A stretch of DNA of 64,000 nt from Bostrychus sinensis (lineage: Eukaryota; Chordata; Actinopteri; Gobiiformes; Eleotridae): the NCBI GenBank assembly GCA_020698575.1, contig CM036247.1:32637086-32701085 (forward strand), read 5' to 3'. This document shows, piece after piece, positions 33,041 through 44,290 of the stretch. The position numbers and the translations under genes are program-made. Position 1 is the first letter of the stretch. Each line of letters opens with the position of its first letter. The notes beneath the pieces are model-generated. The model saw only the letters and a program-made list of their open reading frames with translations. It was not told where the DNA came from and ran no database searches.

Positions 33041-33536
33041 TAACTCACAGCTCCACACAGAAACTCAAGGTTAACTCAGAGCTCCACACAGAAACCCAGG
33101 GTTAACTCAGAGCTCCACACAGAAACCCAGGGTTAACTCACAGCTCCACACAGAAACCCAGGGTTAACTCACAGCTCCACACAGAAACCCAGGGTTAACT
33201 CACAGCTCCACACAGAAACCCAGGGTTAACTCAGAGCTCCACACAGAAACCCAGGGTTAACTCACAGCTCCACACAGAAACCCAGGGTTAACTCACAGCT
33301 CCACACAGAAAGCCAGGGTTAACTCACAGCTCCACACAGAAACCCAGGGTTAACTCACAGCTCCACACAGAAACCCAGGGTTAACTCACAGCTCCACACA
33401 GAAACCCAGGGTTAACTCAGAGCTCCACACAGAAACCCAGGGTTAACTCACAGCTCCACACAGAAACCCAGGGTTAACTCACAGCTCCACACAGAAACCC
33501 AGGGTTAACTCACAGCTCCACACAGAAAGCCAGGGT
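33041..33536. repeat. 31-bp minisatellite, 16 copies
   Basis: Sixteen contiguous 31-bp units of 'taactcacagctccacacag' + 'aaacccagggt'. CAGAG replaces CACAG in units 2, 3, 7 and 13. 'agccag' replaces 'acccag' in units 9 and 16. Spacing is exact throughout, so the array is young or homogenised. Confidence 0.97.
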
Positions 33537-33689
33537 TAACCCAGTGAGCGCCATATGAGGGATTAGTTCCAGCTTCCTAGTACAGGGCCCTGGTTCATAT
33601 GCAGCTTGTTGACACTATATTCCATATACAAGCTCTGCACCTATCAATCATTCGTCTTATTTGAGGTAAAATCTGCAGTATGTATTGTG

Positions 33690-33990
33690 TCCCGTGTAGA
33701 GTGCTCCTTTTCCTCTGGGGTCACAGCGGGTCTGGAACAGTCAGACAGGAAGTCCCGCCCCCTCCTCGTCCTCCTTTTGTTTTAATGAAGCCCCTGGGAG
33801 CCCGTGGAAAGCCCTGGAATCGAACACAGAGCGTCCGTCCAAAACCGCCGCCCACTCTCGGGTCCCACAGATCCCCCGCGCTCGGCCCATCACCACGGCA
33901 ACAGCAAACAGGGCAGGGTCCAGCCTGGGACGATGCTTTCAACAGATGTCCCCGACACAAGAGCTCCGTTAATGCGTGCCTTCCATGGGT
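33690..33990. promoter_or_regulatory. GC-rich, CpG-bearing block
   Basis: CpGs such as 'gtccgtccaaaaccgccgcc' and 'cccccgcgctcggccc' cluster here in an otherwise CpG-poor region. Open frames on both strands (124 and 79 codons) reflect GC content; neither translation is recognisable. Could be a cryptic CpG-island promoter or enhancer. Confidence 0.4.
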
Positions 33991-34080
33991 CTACTCATCC
34001 GATACACATTTTTCATATTATCAGGACGACTTTATAAAGTGGAGAACATTCTGAAACACTCACTCAGCCACAGGAAGTCA

Positions 34081-34094
34081 GTAACCATGGTAAC
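34081..34094. promoter_or_regulatory. Palindromic RFX X-box
   Basis: GTAACCATGGTAAC is a full RFX X-box: two half-sites (GTNRCC and RGYAAC) around AT, perfectly palindromic. It lies about 90 bases beyond the GC-rich block. Confidence 0.5.
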
Positions 34095-34192
34095 AGCCAA
34101 ACTGAGGAAAATGCTGAAGTTTAATGTCATGTCATCACATCTGTCTGCTACATTTTTAGTATTATATTCATGTATTACCAGAATTTCAAATT

Positions 34193-34356
34193 TTACCCTT
34201 ATACTCCAATTTTGTGGGTGACAAAAGTATCCTCGACACAAAACATCATAAAAAATGTATACATTCATATATTTTTTTACTTTTTCAACTTACCCTGAAC
34301 ATAAATACCAAATATTTAATTATTTTCAGAATTGTAACCCTTTTTATGTATTAGCA

Positions 34357-34392
<36 letters not shown>

Positions 34393-34841
34393 GGTGTGTG
34401 TAAAAGAGACAAAACTTGAAATATTTTTAATATTCTCAATGCATATGCATTATTATATAAATATTTTTTTTTGGTATTAAAGCCTTGGGTATGTCAAAGA
34501 TTACCAACAACATATATTTTTAGGGATTCTTTTTTTCTGGTGCTATGTAGAATCTAAACAACAACTCCCTTTAAAACCCATTAAAACTGGTTGTAACTTT
34601 TTGGTACTACAAAAAATCCCAAATCGATCTAAATCAATGTTGTTGGTAATCTTTGAGATACCCAAGGCTGTAATAATCCCCCTCAGAAAAATCCACTTTG
34701 CTTTGAAAATATAAAAATTTTTGTGTGTGTTTTTTTACCCCAAAAAATTAGATGCCATTACATAAATGGGATTAAATGTCAGAATATAATTAAATATTTG
34801 GTATTTATCATCAGGGCAGAAGTTGATTAAAAGATTTATGC

Positions 34842-34930
<89 letters not shown>

Positions 34931-35125
34931 CATTTTTTATTATGTTTTGTTGACAAGGACACTTATGTTACTTAAAAGGAGCAACGTAACATTAGTGTTT
35001 AGAATATCAAAATTTGTAATAAAATATGCACCTGATCCACATTCCCTAGAAAAGTTATTAATTTATAATTGCTAAATAAAATTTGAAAAGGACACTTTTG
35101 TCATCATTGGGGCACAAGGGTGAAA
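34193..35125. mobile_element. Foldback DNA element, copy 2
   Basis: The ends ACCCTTATACTCC and GGGGCACAAGGGT are inverted. The two halves pair along much of their length: 'gccttgggtatgtcaaagat' at 34481 faces 'atctttgagatacccaaggc' near 34650. Poly(T) (34357-34391), poly(A) and (AT)n (about 34842-34927) interrupt the arms. Same family as 19245-20330. Confidence 0.75.
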
Positions 35126-35139
35126 TCATCATCATTGGG

Positions 35140-35660
35140 TTCCATCCTGCAGAGGGTTGGATGCCACAGCTCACCAATCATCTCAGTTCTCAGCAATTCT
35201 GACTGCTTGATATAACTCATTCCTGTCTAATGTTATCTGTCAACATTAATCTTGGTCTCCCCCTGCCTCTCCTTGCCTCTATCCTTCCTTCAAGTAGAGC
35301 TCTTTGCAGGGTGTTGTGGCTGGTCTTGAACAGATCTTCTTTGGTACCAGTTCTTCTTCGGACCTCCTTGTTGGTAACCATGTGATCTTTAGCATCTTTC
35401 TAAAAGACCACATCTTAAATACTCTTTTGATGTACTCTTGCATTTGCTTTGAAATAGTCCATGTTTCTGAGCCATACAGTAATGTTGATCATACGTAACA
35501 GTGTAGAATACTTGTCTCACAAGTACTTTGGTCATTTTGGAGAAAGTTGTTTTGGTGATGGAAATCCTTCACTTGATTTCTTCATCACATTTGCCATATT
35601 CAGTGAGTTTATGACCTAAATAGTAAAAACTTACAACTTGTTCTATTTCTACTCCATATA
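35140..35660 (-). pseudogene. LINE reverse-transcriptase C-terminal relic
   Basis: The reverse strand near 35437-35482 encodes LLYGSETWTISKQ, the conserved block after the RT palm in many non-LTR retrotransposons. It continues with KMWSFRKMLKITW and, after a frameshift, with arginine-rich text from a RGRPR-type motif. Stops and frameshifts are present, no endonuclease remains, and the element is dead. The clade is not assigned. Confidence 0.75.
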
Positions 35661-37139
35661 TCCTTATGTTATTGCTGTAGATATGTCAGATGAATTTATA
35701 TTTGTTATTTTACATAAATAAAAAAATAAGTAAACAGTGGCCTCCGAGTGACGTAAATTGCATAGCTTATATGCTAATTACACACGCTAATTTCTACGTT
35801 ACATAAAATGGTTAAACGTTGATACACTCACCAATGTTTTCCCACAGGCTCTGACATTATTATTTACATGTGGTCAATTGGTTGTCAGCTTCCAGAATCA
35901 TCTTGTTCATTCATGGCAATCCTTGGTGGCAAACGCTAATTCCTCTATTAAAAATGTATAATTGTCTTTTTAACTTCCAGTACCATACTTAAGAAGACAT
36001 TAAGAAGCAGACATTCTGTTTACAAACACTAAAAGTGTCTATAATATCAAATAATTCCAAAAAATATGCTTACTGCTGTTATAAAAGTTTAAAAACATTT
36101 ATACAATTTTAGTAGGCCTATACATTGCTTTTTATATGCTAGAACATTTAATAGTTGGATGATTATATATATATGAGAGAAATGGAGTACTCAAGTCTTG
36201 GAATCTGACTTGAGTTGAGCCATTGGACTAATCTCTGAGACTGGTGATTCAACATGAACTCTCAATGACTTGAATCATAACATGTGATGTGAGTGATGTG
36301 GCACTGCCTCCTCTGGCCCCACACACCTGGTCCTCACTCTGCTGCTGGCTGTGGGTTCTTTGTGTTGATTCTGTATGTCTGGTGTCTTCAGGTCCACTTA
36401 AACTTCAAAGTACTTAAATTGTTACTGCATTTTTACTCTAAACCAGCCACAAAGTCACTAGTCACAAGCCTGTGAACCTTTTGTACCTTTTAAGAGGTTT
36501 GCAATGGGAGTTAGTTCTGCACATGTGCAAAATGTAATAACTGTAGCAGGTGGTGCTAGTCACTATACTCTGCGGATGTATGGGGCTCCAGTAAACAAAC
36601 CTCCGCAACACTTACGTGATTAACTCAAGTATTTATCAGTGAATAATAATCATACATGCTAAATTAAACATGTCTGATCACAGTAACAAATAAAAGGGAC
36701 CCGATTATGCAGCTGTTTGCCTCAGAGGGAGGATTATATTTTCATCTGCACGAGGCTACAAGCTAAGGTAAGCTAACTTCAGCACATTGGCCTCACAGAT
36801 GTGGGAAACATAATGAATAGTTGTTAGAACAAAAGTTCCTTATATTTTAATGTTAAATGCAAGCTGTTTGACAAATTGTGAATGGTACACACAGTAAATC
36901 AAAGCACTTGTTGAGCACAATGCCTGATGCCAGCATGTTCAATCAGCCAGAATTAGGTCCAACTGTCTCCTACTATGTCTGATGGTGCAAAACACACCAA
37001 ACAGACTCACATCACCGACCGCGTCAAACTGACCGACCATCCCAAACGGCAGATTATCGTCCCGGTGTGTCCCAGCCGTAATAACAGAAAATCCAGACTG
37101 TAGGAAGACTGTATTTTTGCACTGCCTAACTATTTAGCT
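35661..37139. other. Intergenic, mostly AT-rich
   Basis: No gene recognised. A short CpG-bearing patch at about 37010-37080 is non-repetitive. Confidence 0.4.
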
Positions 37140-37395
37140 CTATTGACAGAATGGGGACAGCCCTATATTCCCTCAGTTCTATGTTCCCATATTACAAAAT
37201 CAGGCCCTAAGCTCCCACAGCCCTATGTTCCAAATTCAACTCTATGGTCCTACATTTCTAAGATATTTTTTCAAAATTAAGCCCTATGTTCCCACATTTC
37301 TAAGATTTAGTTAGGGTTAGACATGCACCCTTTGCCAGAAAAAATCCCTGGAAATGTGGGAACACTGGAACATAGGCTGTGGGAACATAGACACT
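37140..37395. repeat. Degenerate 'ccctatgttcccac' repeat cluster
   Basis: 'ccctatattccctcag', 'ccctatgttccaaattc' and 'ccctatgttcccacattt' recur and face the inverted 'gtgggaacatag' at 37379-37390. Probably an old foldback unit. Confidence 0.55.
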
Positions 37396-37399
37396 GCCC

Positions 37400-37830
37400 C
37401 AACAAAATATCTTGCAACGATCTCTTTGACATTGTACAAAAACATGGTGCAAGACAGCCATCTGCTTTGAGGTGTCACAACATTACATTCCGGATATTGG
37501 CCCTACACGTTACATGTCTGTCTTCATGTCGTGATAAAGCCTTCTGCAGCCGCTCACCAAACGCCTGTATCCTCCTATTGTCCACACCATACGTCATATA
37601 CCTCTGAACACAGGATTGTTCTGAGCGGCAGACGGGGGAAATGCTTCTACAGAACTCCACTTCCCAGCGTGAGAGCAGAACGGGATCTGAACTACTCCCC
37701 AGAGGCTCGGCCAATGACCCCAGTGAGTACGAAAATATGCATAGGTCACCGAGTTTGTGTTGAGCTAAATGTGACTGACACTGAGCAGCAATAACCCCTG
37801 ACTAGGAGCTGCCGGGGAGACGCACTGTTT
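37400..37830. promoter_or_regulatory. Non-repetitive block with ZNF143-like and CCAAT motifs
   Basis: At 37654-37671 'actccacttcccagcgtg' resembles the ZNF143/SBS motif (ACTACAATTCCCAGCATG as remembered, with about 4 differences). CCAAT lies at 37711. Short open frames on both strands are unrecognised. Confidence 0.35.
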
Positions 37831-40359
37831 ATTTACAGGCGGAGAAATGTCAAGCACACAAGTCCGGCCTTCAAGGGGGGACTCAAGAGGTGAAGTAAAG
37901 GAAGTGAGGATTTACACTGCAGAGCAATACACTTATGTGCAGATAAACAGTGTAAAGTAATTGGCACCAAGCACTCAGACAGTGTTCTGTTGGCTTGGAA
38001 GTTCATGGGGCAGTCAGGGGTAGGCTCACAGCCCTAATTTTATATTTTGTGGCATGTTGTGAAAGATCACAATGTACCACTACTTTAGAATGGTATAAAC
38101 AACTCACATGCATGGCAGCTCTAAGACTGTTGCCAACAGATCAGTGGCATATAAAGGTTAGTACATTTCATGGTTGTTTTTCACTTCCAATTTGTTACAG
38201 CAATTTTATGCAAAGTGGAATGTCAGTTAGGTTTTCAGAATGTGACCCACAAAATAAGAACCTGTACGACCCGCTAAACACTTAAATGCTGGGTTAATAT
38301 TATTTATGTGTATGTTTTTTAATTCTAACAGTTTTGACTAATATGCTAATTTCTATAAAAAAAATATTAAATAAAGTTTCATCAAATTTTTTTATGATTT
38401 CTGGAAATCATCTCACAACCCTGACGTTGATGTCTTGCAACCGCCACTGTGGGAACCCCTGAGTAGGTGACCATAACAGTATTTTGTAATGCCTACTTGT
38501 AGATATTACTACAAGAATATGGCGAACAAAAAGTGCAAAAATTAAATAAATAAAAACATAATTAAATAATTAATTAAATGTTTCATTACTTAAATATATT
38601 CAAAATAAATATACAAATCCCTAATTAAATGTGTCATGTGTAATTAAAAACATATAGAATTATTTTACTATTTAATTAACTTTTTAATAGTGCTGTCCTG
38701 CAGGGCATCATTAATTAATTTTACCTGTCAGTCACCCATCAAAGCCAGTTGGCAGGGCTAATGCTGAACTCATCAAAACTGGGATTGATCTGTGCGGTGT
38801 AACCAATCAGGCTTTAGAGCCTGCCTACTAACTTTGATGGATGGGATTGACAGATAAATATAATTCAAGATGCATTTCCAATTAGAATTAGTCAATGACT
38901 TAATTTATTAATTCATGAACTAAGTCCTTATTTAATGATATATTGGGGAGGGCTACTAAAGGAAACTAAACATTACAAATATGATGACTGAAAATGTCTT
39001 GATGTCTGGTGCTTCTCAAGATTAAAAATAAAAAGCAACTTTATGGGCAACATGAGGTGTGAATTATGAAGACAATATACTGTTAGATTTAAATTAAACA
39101 ATAGCGGATATATAAATACAACAGCATATAAAGTAAGAAAAACTGTACATAGGCCTACATTTTGTTATATCTACCTTTTTAAAGTAAAATGTTTACAAAT
39201 TACAGGAAACCCTAAATATTTTTCTCAGTCATAGGTGTGTTCACATGTCAAACAGTTGGACCAACAGTTACTTATTTTAGGGCCTAAAAAAAGCTCTAAA
39301 CAAAACACTGACACAGTATATCGACTGATATTTAGAAAAGCTGTCATTATAGGCTCCAACCCAAAGAACCACACACACTCTCTGAAGTATTTTGGCAGTC
39401 TCCAGCAGAGGGCAGGTGTGAGTCAGCTGCAGCACCTATGGGCCTTTAGGTCACACATCAGACAGAGTGATGAGTTGCCTCAGAGCACCAACACCTGAGC
39501 AATTAATAAAGTCTACAGCCATGTCACCTGTACAAAATTTAACTACTGGTAGCAAGGCATGGTTAAAAACAATTAAATGTATATTTAATGCCATTTTCTA
39601 TTAATAAAATTAAAAATTTCACCAATTTCTTACAGCAAAATCTTTTAAATATTATGTCAAACTCAAGCTTAAAGCTGACTGTACCAACGTCTAGCTATGG
39701 GTTCAGTGTTCAGTGACAATGTTAATAATTGCAATCCAGCAGTTACCTTCACCTAGGTAAACATTATGTGAGCACATGGCTAATATTCATCTATGATCCA
39801 CTTCCAATATCTCTTAATGTTTTTTTTTTCTTTCTTTTTTTCCCACTTTTCTCTGTGTGAGCAGACAGCTGTCAGTGATTAAAAGTTGACAAGTGGGGTA
39901 AATCTATCACCAATAGGAGTACACCAAAATTCAAAAATGCATTATGTGATGGACCAAAGCTTGCTGGTATTGGACATATGGACATTGTTATCGATTAAAG
40001 TCCTTGAGTCTAGATCTGTCATGATCAAACTTTTCAATAATATCAACTTCAAATTTAAGCCCCAACCTAAAGACAGCTAAGACAAGAATAAAACTGACTC
40101 TAACCACTGGCCTACATCATTCATATCACAATATGCTATATACTACTACTACTAAAACATGTAATTTAACATTTAGTGAAGTGAAGTTTTAGTAAGTATG
40201 GTTTTGAGAGCACCCATTGTTACTGAAGGACACACTTAAGTGTCTCATAGATTAATTGTTCATACATAAGGCTCTCAAGTTTTGATCCGGGCTTGGCGTA
40301 TAATGCTAAGCAAATTTATTTAACTAAACTTAATTTGAATTTTTGCATTTATTTATTTC
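37831..40359. other. Intergenic, mostly AT-rich
   Basis: Contains 'ttaattaa'-rich low-complexity text (38540-38720) and the CTCF-like site at 39402. No gene recognised. Confidence 0.4.
39402..39415 (+). promoter_or_regulatory. Perfect CTCF core motif, plus strand
   Basis: CCAGCAGAGGGCAG matches all 14 core positions. It points toward meox2. Confidence 0.5.
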
Positions 40360-40740
40360 TCCATGAAGTCAGAGTCAGAGCTCTTTAGTGCTCTGTCTCT
40401 CTCGCGTGTCTTTGCGGTGGTTTTCTGTTTACCTCGCGTGCACATGATCCACTATGGGGCCAGTTTATCCATCCCATGCTGGAGCCTGATAGACTCGTCT
40501 CCCCTGTCCCACAGTACACACTGCTACAAGCCTAACCAGAGCCTGGGACACCTCTGTAGCCCTCCTGTCTTTAGTTTGTTTAGGTTTAGCATGTTGGCTG
40601 TTTAAAGCAAACAAACCCGGGACACTCTGCAGGCTGCTGTGTGCCACTGAGTCACGTGACCGCGCAGCGACGCAGAGCGGAGAGAGAGACGGCAGCGGAT
40701 CAGTGCATGAAATGAAGAGGTAGCTACTCCTGATGCAAGG
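40360..40740. promoter_or_regulatory. CpG-bearing block with GTCACGTGAC palindrome
   Basis: Contains the 10-bp palindrome GTCACGTGAC (40651-40660), the high-affinity USF/TFEB/MITF-type E-box, followed by a CpG cluster (ccgcgcagcgacgcagagcg). No coding frame recognised. Could be an unannotated promoter or enhancer, or the inner part of the element ending at 40928. Confidence 0.4.
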
Positions 40741-40789
40741 AGTGAAAATAAGTTGCCCCAAACATGAGAAATCTTTCACGTTCGCGTTG

Positions 40790-40930
40790 CTCGCGTTGAC
40801 AGTTAGGTCTAATTCCTGTCCAATAATAGGACTTTTTTCAGCGTGAGAAATGCGAGGATGTGGTGTGTGAGCGTGTGAGAGGTGAAATGCGTGTGTCTCA
40901 CGGTGAATGCATGAGACTTGAGAGCCCTGC
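40790..40930 (-). repeat. Right end of a CAGGGCTCTCAAG-type element
   Basis: Ends 'atgagacttgagagccctg', the reverse of the CAGGGCTCTCAAGTCTCA terminus common in fish. The left end was not found. Confidence 0.5.
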
Positions 40931-41019
40931 ATACAACAATAGACTATGCCTCATTATCTGACCCTTTCTTCAAGGTTTGATCATAACAACAGCAGGTCCC
41001 TGCAGGGCTTCCATAGACT

Positions 41020-41340
41020 GGCTGGGCGATAAATCAAATAAATTTGATTAATTCCCATCTTTAATTTTTGACGATTAGGGAAAATAGCATCTTCCAAGCA
41101 GCTCACTGTTTCTTGTGTTATGGCTAAAGCTGCTGCTAGCTCCAGAGCAGCTGAAACAGTGACTGAGGAGACTCTGCAGACGCTAAAAACACTAATAATC
41201 ACAGAGAATGGAGTCCTTATACCTCTGGAATATCCTCCTTTGGCTTTGCCAACAAGAGAAAAAATCAATCTAAATCGTAAATCGTCGGAGAAGTGAAGAA
41301 AAATTGAGATTTTATTTTTTAGCCATATCACCCAGCCCTA
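41020..41340. mobile_element. MITE with GGCTGGGYGATA ends
   Basis: Left 'ggctgggcgataaatc' and right 'gccatatcacccagccc' are inverted counterparts; the poly-T/A 'tttattttttagcc' adjoins the right end. The 116-codon minus frame is MITE sequence. Confidence 0.65.
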
Positions 41341-41385
41341 CTGGGGGATATGAGGAGTAGAAGAATAAACAAGCAACATGCAATA

Positions 41386-41420
41386 TAATAATAATAATAA
41401 TCATCATCATCATCATCATA
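41386..41420. repeat. (ATA)n/(ATC)n microsatellite
   Basis: Simple trinucleotide array. Confidence 0.85.
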
Positions 41421-41626
41421 GTAATCATATATAATATAATTGTCATTATTATTAGTAGATTTATATTTAGAGTCCAAGAGTGACTTTACATTTCTTAATT
41501 ATTCATTCCCACTAAAATCACACATTTTTGACTCATGGCAGCCATTTTGTGCTTACAGCTTCTCTGACCACCATCAAACACTCAATAACAGTCACAGTAA
41601 CGCATTCATACATTAGGCAAAGTGAA

Positions 41627-41836
41627 AAAGGTTGAACAAGAAGGTCATCTATGCAAGGGTTGTTTTTGGAAGACGTTTCGCCCTTAATCTGAAGAGCTTA
41701 ATCATTTCTGGGGAAGTGAAAGTCGAGATTTATATAAATCTCCAATCTTAAGAGCAGTTTTCCTCTTCAGAGTAAGGGCGAAACATCTTCCAATAACAAA
41801 CCTTGTCCAGATAACCTTCTTGTTCAACTTTTTTTT
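41627..41836. repeat. Short foldback element, 60-bp arms
   Basis: 'aaaaggttgaacaagaaggt' with 'ggaagacgtttcgccctta' at the left pairs with 'taagggcgaaacatcttcc' and 'accttcttgttcaactttt' at the right, around an 85-base loop. A SINE scrap follows. Confidence 0.75.
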
Positions 41837-41849
41837 TTTGCATATTTTT

Positions 41850-43332
41850 CCTGGATGACTGATGATTAGGCAAAGTGGGTGCAGTGTTTTGCCCTAGGAC
41901 ACATCAGCAGTATCACCAAAACACCAAAAACAATACCCTCCACTAAGTCTGATGATTAATAATCTGTTAAGAGCCACCTCAAAGCTTTGGCTGTATGTGT
42001 GATTTGACATGACAGAGGCTGGTGATGGCACAGAGTCAGAATGAGGTGTGGATGAGAGTGAGCAGCTCTCACACATTGATTTCACATTAGTCACCATACG
42101 GGCCGGTCCCCTCAGGAGTGGTTCGGTCAAACTGTCGCTGTGGGAATCCTCCAGAACCCTCCGGAACCTGAGGAGAGAGGGAAACTGTTAAAGTATAAGA
42201 GGTTGGCTTCACTTTTATGGATTATTTGGCTTATTGGAACTACATGTTGAAGCTATCAGTGTGCCTGAGGCAGGGAGAGGTGGGCTACAAGTAGGTTTCA
42301 CATAGAAGGATATTATTTTCTGCGTCTCGTGTGGTGCAAAATATAATTTGTTAGTTGTGGACTTGTTATTGTTTACAATGGACTTATGGCAATAGATTAT
42401 TAATATCTGAGTGGTACATAAATGTGCAGAAATTGGTAATGAGAAATGTCTTTGACACTACAGATGGCACATTTTAAGTGCCTAAGATAATATTTGTAGC
42501 CATATAATTTGGCTATTGGTTTCATAAATAGACTCCTTCATTCTGCAGTGCTCAGTTAAACCACCAGACTCTCTCCCAACATGTACAGTATGAATGTACA
42601 TCAGCCTCTCTGCTTACTTTGTCAGGTATAAAAGAAATTATGTTATGTCAGTCTATTGACCACTACAGTGAAAGCCTATAGTGACTAAAGGATTAGTGAC
42701 TACAGTGTTTTCCATACGTTGAAGAGACCTTGGTAACCAGCTATAAACAATTAGCCATGCCATAGTCTTAAAAAAATGAATTACAATATATTGGAATGTT
42801 GCATTTTGCAGTGCCATTGTTTTATCACTGTTTTTCTTCCTCAGGTTGTGTGAGCGGAGAGCAGTGGAAACCAGCACAAAGACATTTGCTCAAAAAAGGA
42901 ATTAGCAAAGCTTACACATGTATTATACAATCATAAAGTCAATTTATTCATAGCAGCCTACAAACTATGATGTTAATAGTAGGAGTGTAAGAAAATATAA
43001 AATATTTTGACATGCTGTGCTGTTTTTTTTTTTTTTCTTTTACTGAAAAATAGTGTTTTTTGTTTTTGTTTTTGTTTTTTAAGGCAGCACTTACATTTTG
43101 CTTATTTGGATAAAGGCCACTTGTTGCTAAATGCAGTGGCAGTATTCACTGTTCTGATTATTAAATAAAATGTATTTCATAAAATGATGTGCATGTTGTG
43201 ATGTATGTAGTAGTGACAGGTGATGTTTTCCGTAATAGCATTGTAAAAAAAACAAAAAAACAAAAACAAAACAGTATATCACCTTTGTAGTATTGTGATA
43301 TATTGATATACTGTATCATGATATAGTAAAGT
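41850..43332. other. Intergenic, nothing recognised
   Basis: AT-rich sequence with T-runs near 43021-43081; no coding signal. Confidence 0.4.
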
Positions 43333-43605
43333 AGACTTTATTGTCCCCATAGGGAAATTTATTTCTCTACATTTGACTCATCCTTCATTGCTACATGTCA
43401 GAAGCAGTGGGGGACCCTTCTCCAGGATTACCTTACTGGAGTATTAGCCTATAGACAAGAGTACTCTGAGAAAACCCACTCAGACACGAGCAGAACATCC
43501 AAACTCCACACAGAAAGGCCCCACATGGTCTGGGATTTGAACCCATGACCTTCTTGCTGTGAGGCAACAGAGCTATGCACTTTGCCACCCTGCTGCCCAT
43601 CTTAC
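43333..43605 (-). mobile_element. SINE, reversed copy
   Basis: On the minus strand: head 'ggcagcagggtggcaaagtg', B-box-like 'gggttcaaatccc', body 'gcctttctgtgtggagtttg', tail 'ggacaataaagtctac'. Family as at 53193-53445. Confidence 0.75.
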
Positions 43606-43879
43606 ATTGTGATACAGTATTGAACATAAAGCGACGCTGTGCACAACATATAGTTTCTGTTCCATAGTCAATCCACTGGAAGTCTATAGGAAACACTGGG
43701 ACTTGACATTGTTTTTGTAGCTCATGTATATGATTAACTTATGCAACATTTCCTCTCGAATCTATTTGTAAAAGTCCAACTTCTTCAAAAGGGTGCTCAA
43801 GTAAAGCAAATGGAGTCATTTTAATTATCTGCTGGTGTCACGATATTTAGCTAGGAGTGCAGGTACAGATGGGTGGCTT

Positions 43880-44290
43880 TCACACACACACACCCTCACA
43901 GACCAATTAAGACCCTGGCAGCCGTTCACACAAAAGCGCTGAAGGATGGTGTGAAGGTGCTTTAAAGACGGGGACTGCCTTCACATTTAGTCTGGGTGGA
44001 AACACTGCCTGGCTGGAGCCGCTCTGGTTTTGGCGGTCGTAGCCGGTGCAGATTTAAATGGAGGTTTTAGTGCTGCGACCCCGGGCTGTTTGAGGTGTGG
44101 TGTGTGACTGCAAACCTTCTGCTCAGCGTCACACGTCTGCACAGGCTCCAGGCCCCATTATAGAGGATGATCTCAGTCGGCTGTCCACCGCCATTACACA
44201 CTCACAAAATGGCCACCGCAGAGCACTCCTCTCAGCGTGCACGGCAATGACCCGAGAGCACCAGATCAGGCTTTAAAGACAAGAACTGTG
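43880..44290. promoter_or_regulatory. Candidate conserved noncoding block
   Basis: Non-repetitive GC-rich sequence with CpGs, 'accaattaag' (near 43900), 'gcccattatagaggatgatc' and 'acaaaatggccaccgc' (YY1-like). No frame is recognised. Confidence 0.4.

Noticed and set aside
33041..33536. CRISPR-like direct repeats of 31 bp
   Set aside because: Contiguous identical units without spacers in a vertebrate genome: a minisatellite.
40981..41331. 116-codon minus frame
   Set aside because: It lies in a MITE with GGCTGGGYGATA inverted ends.
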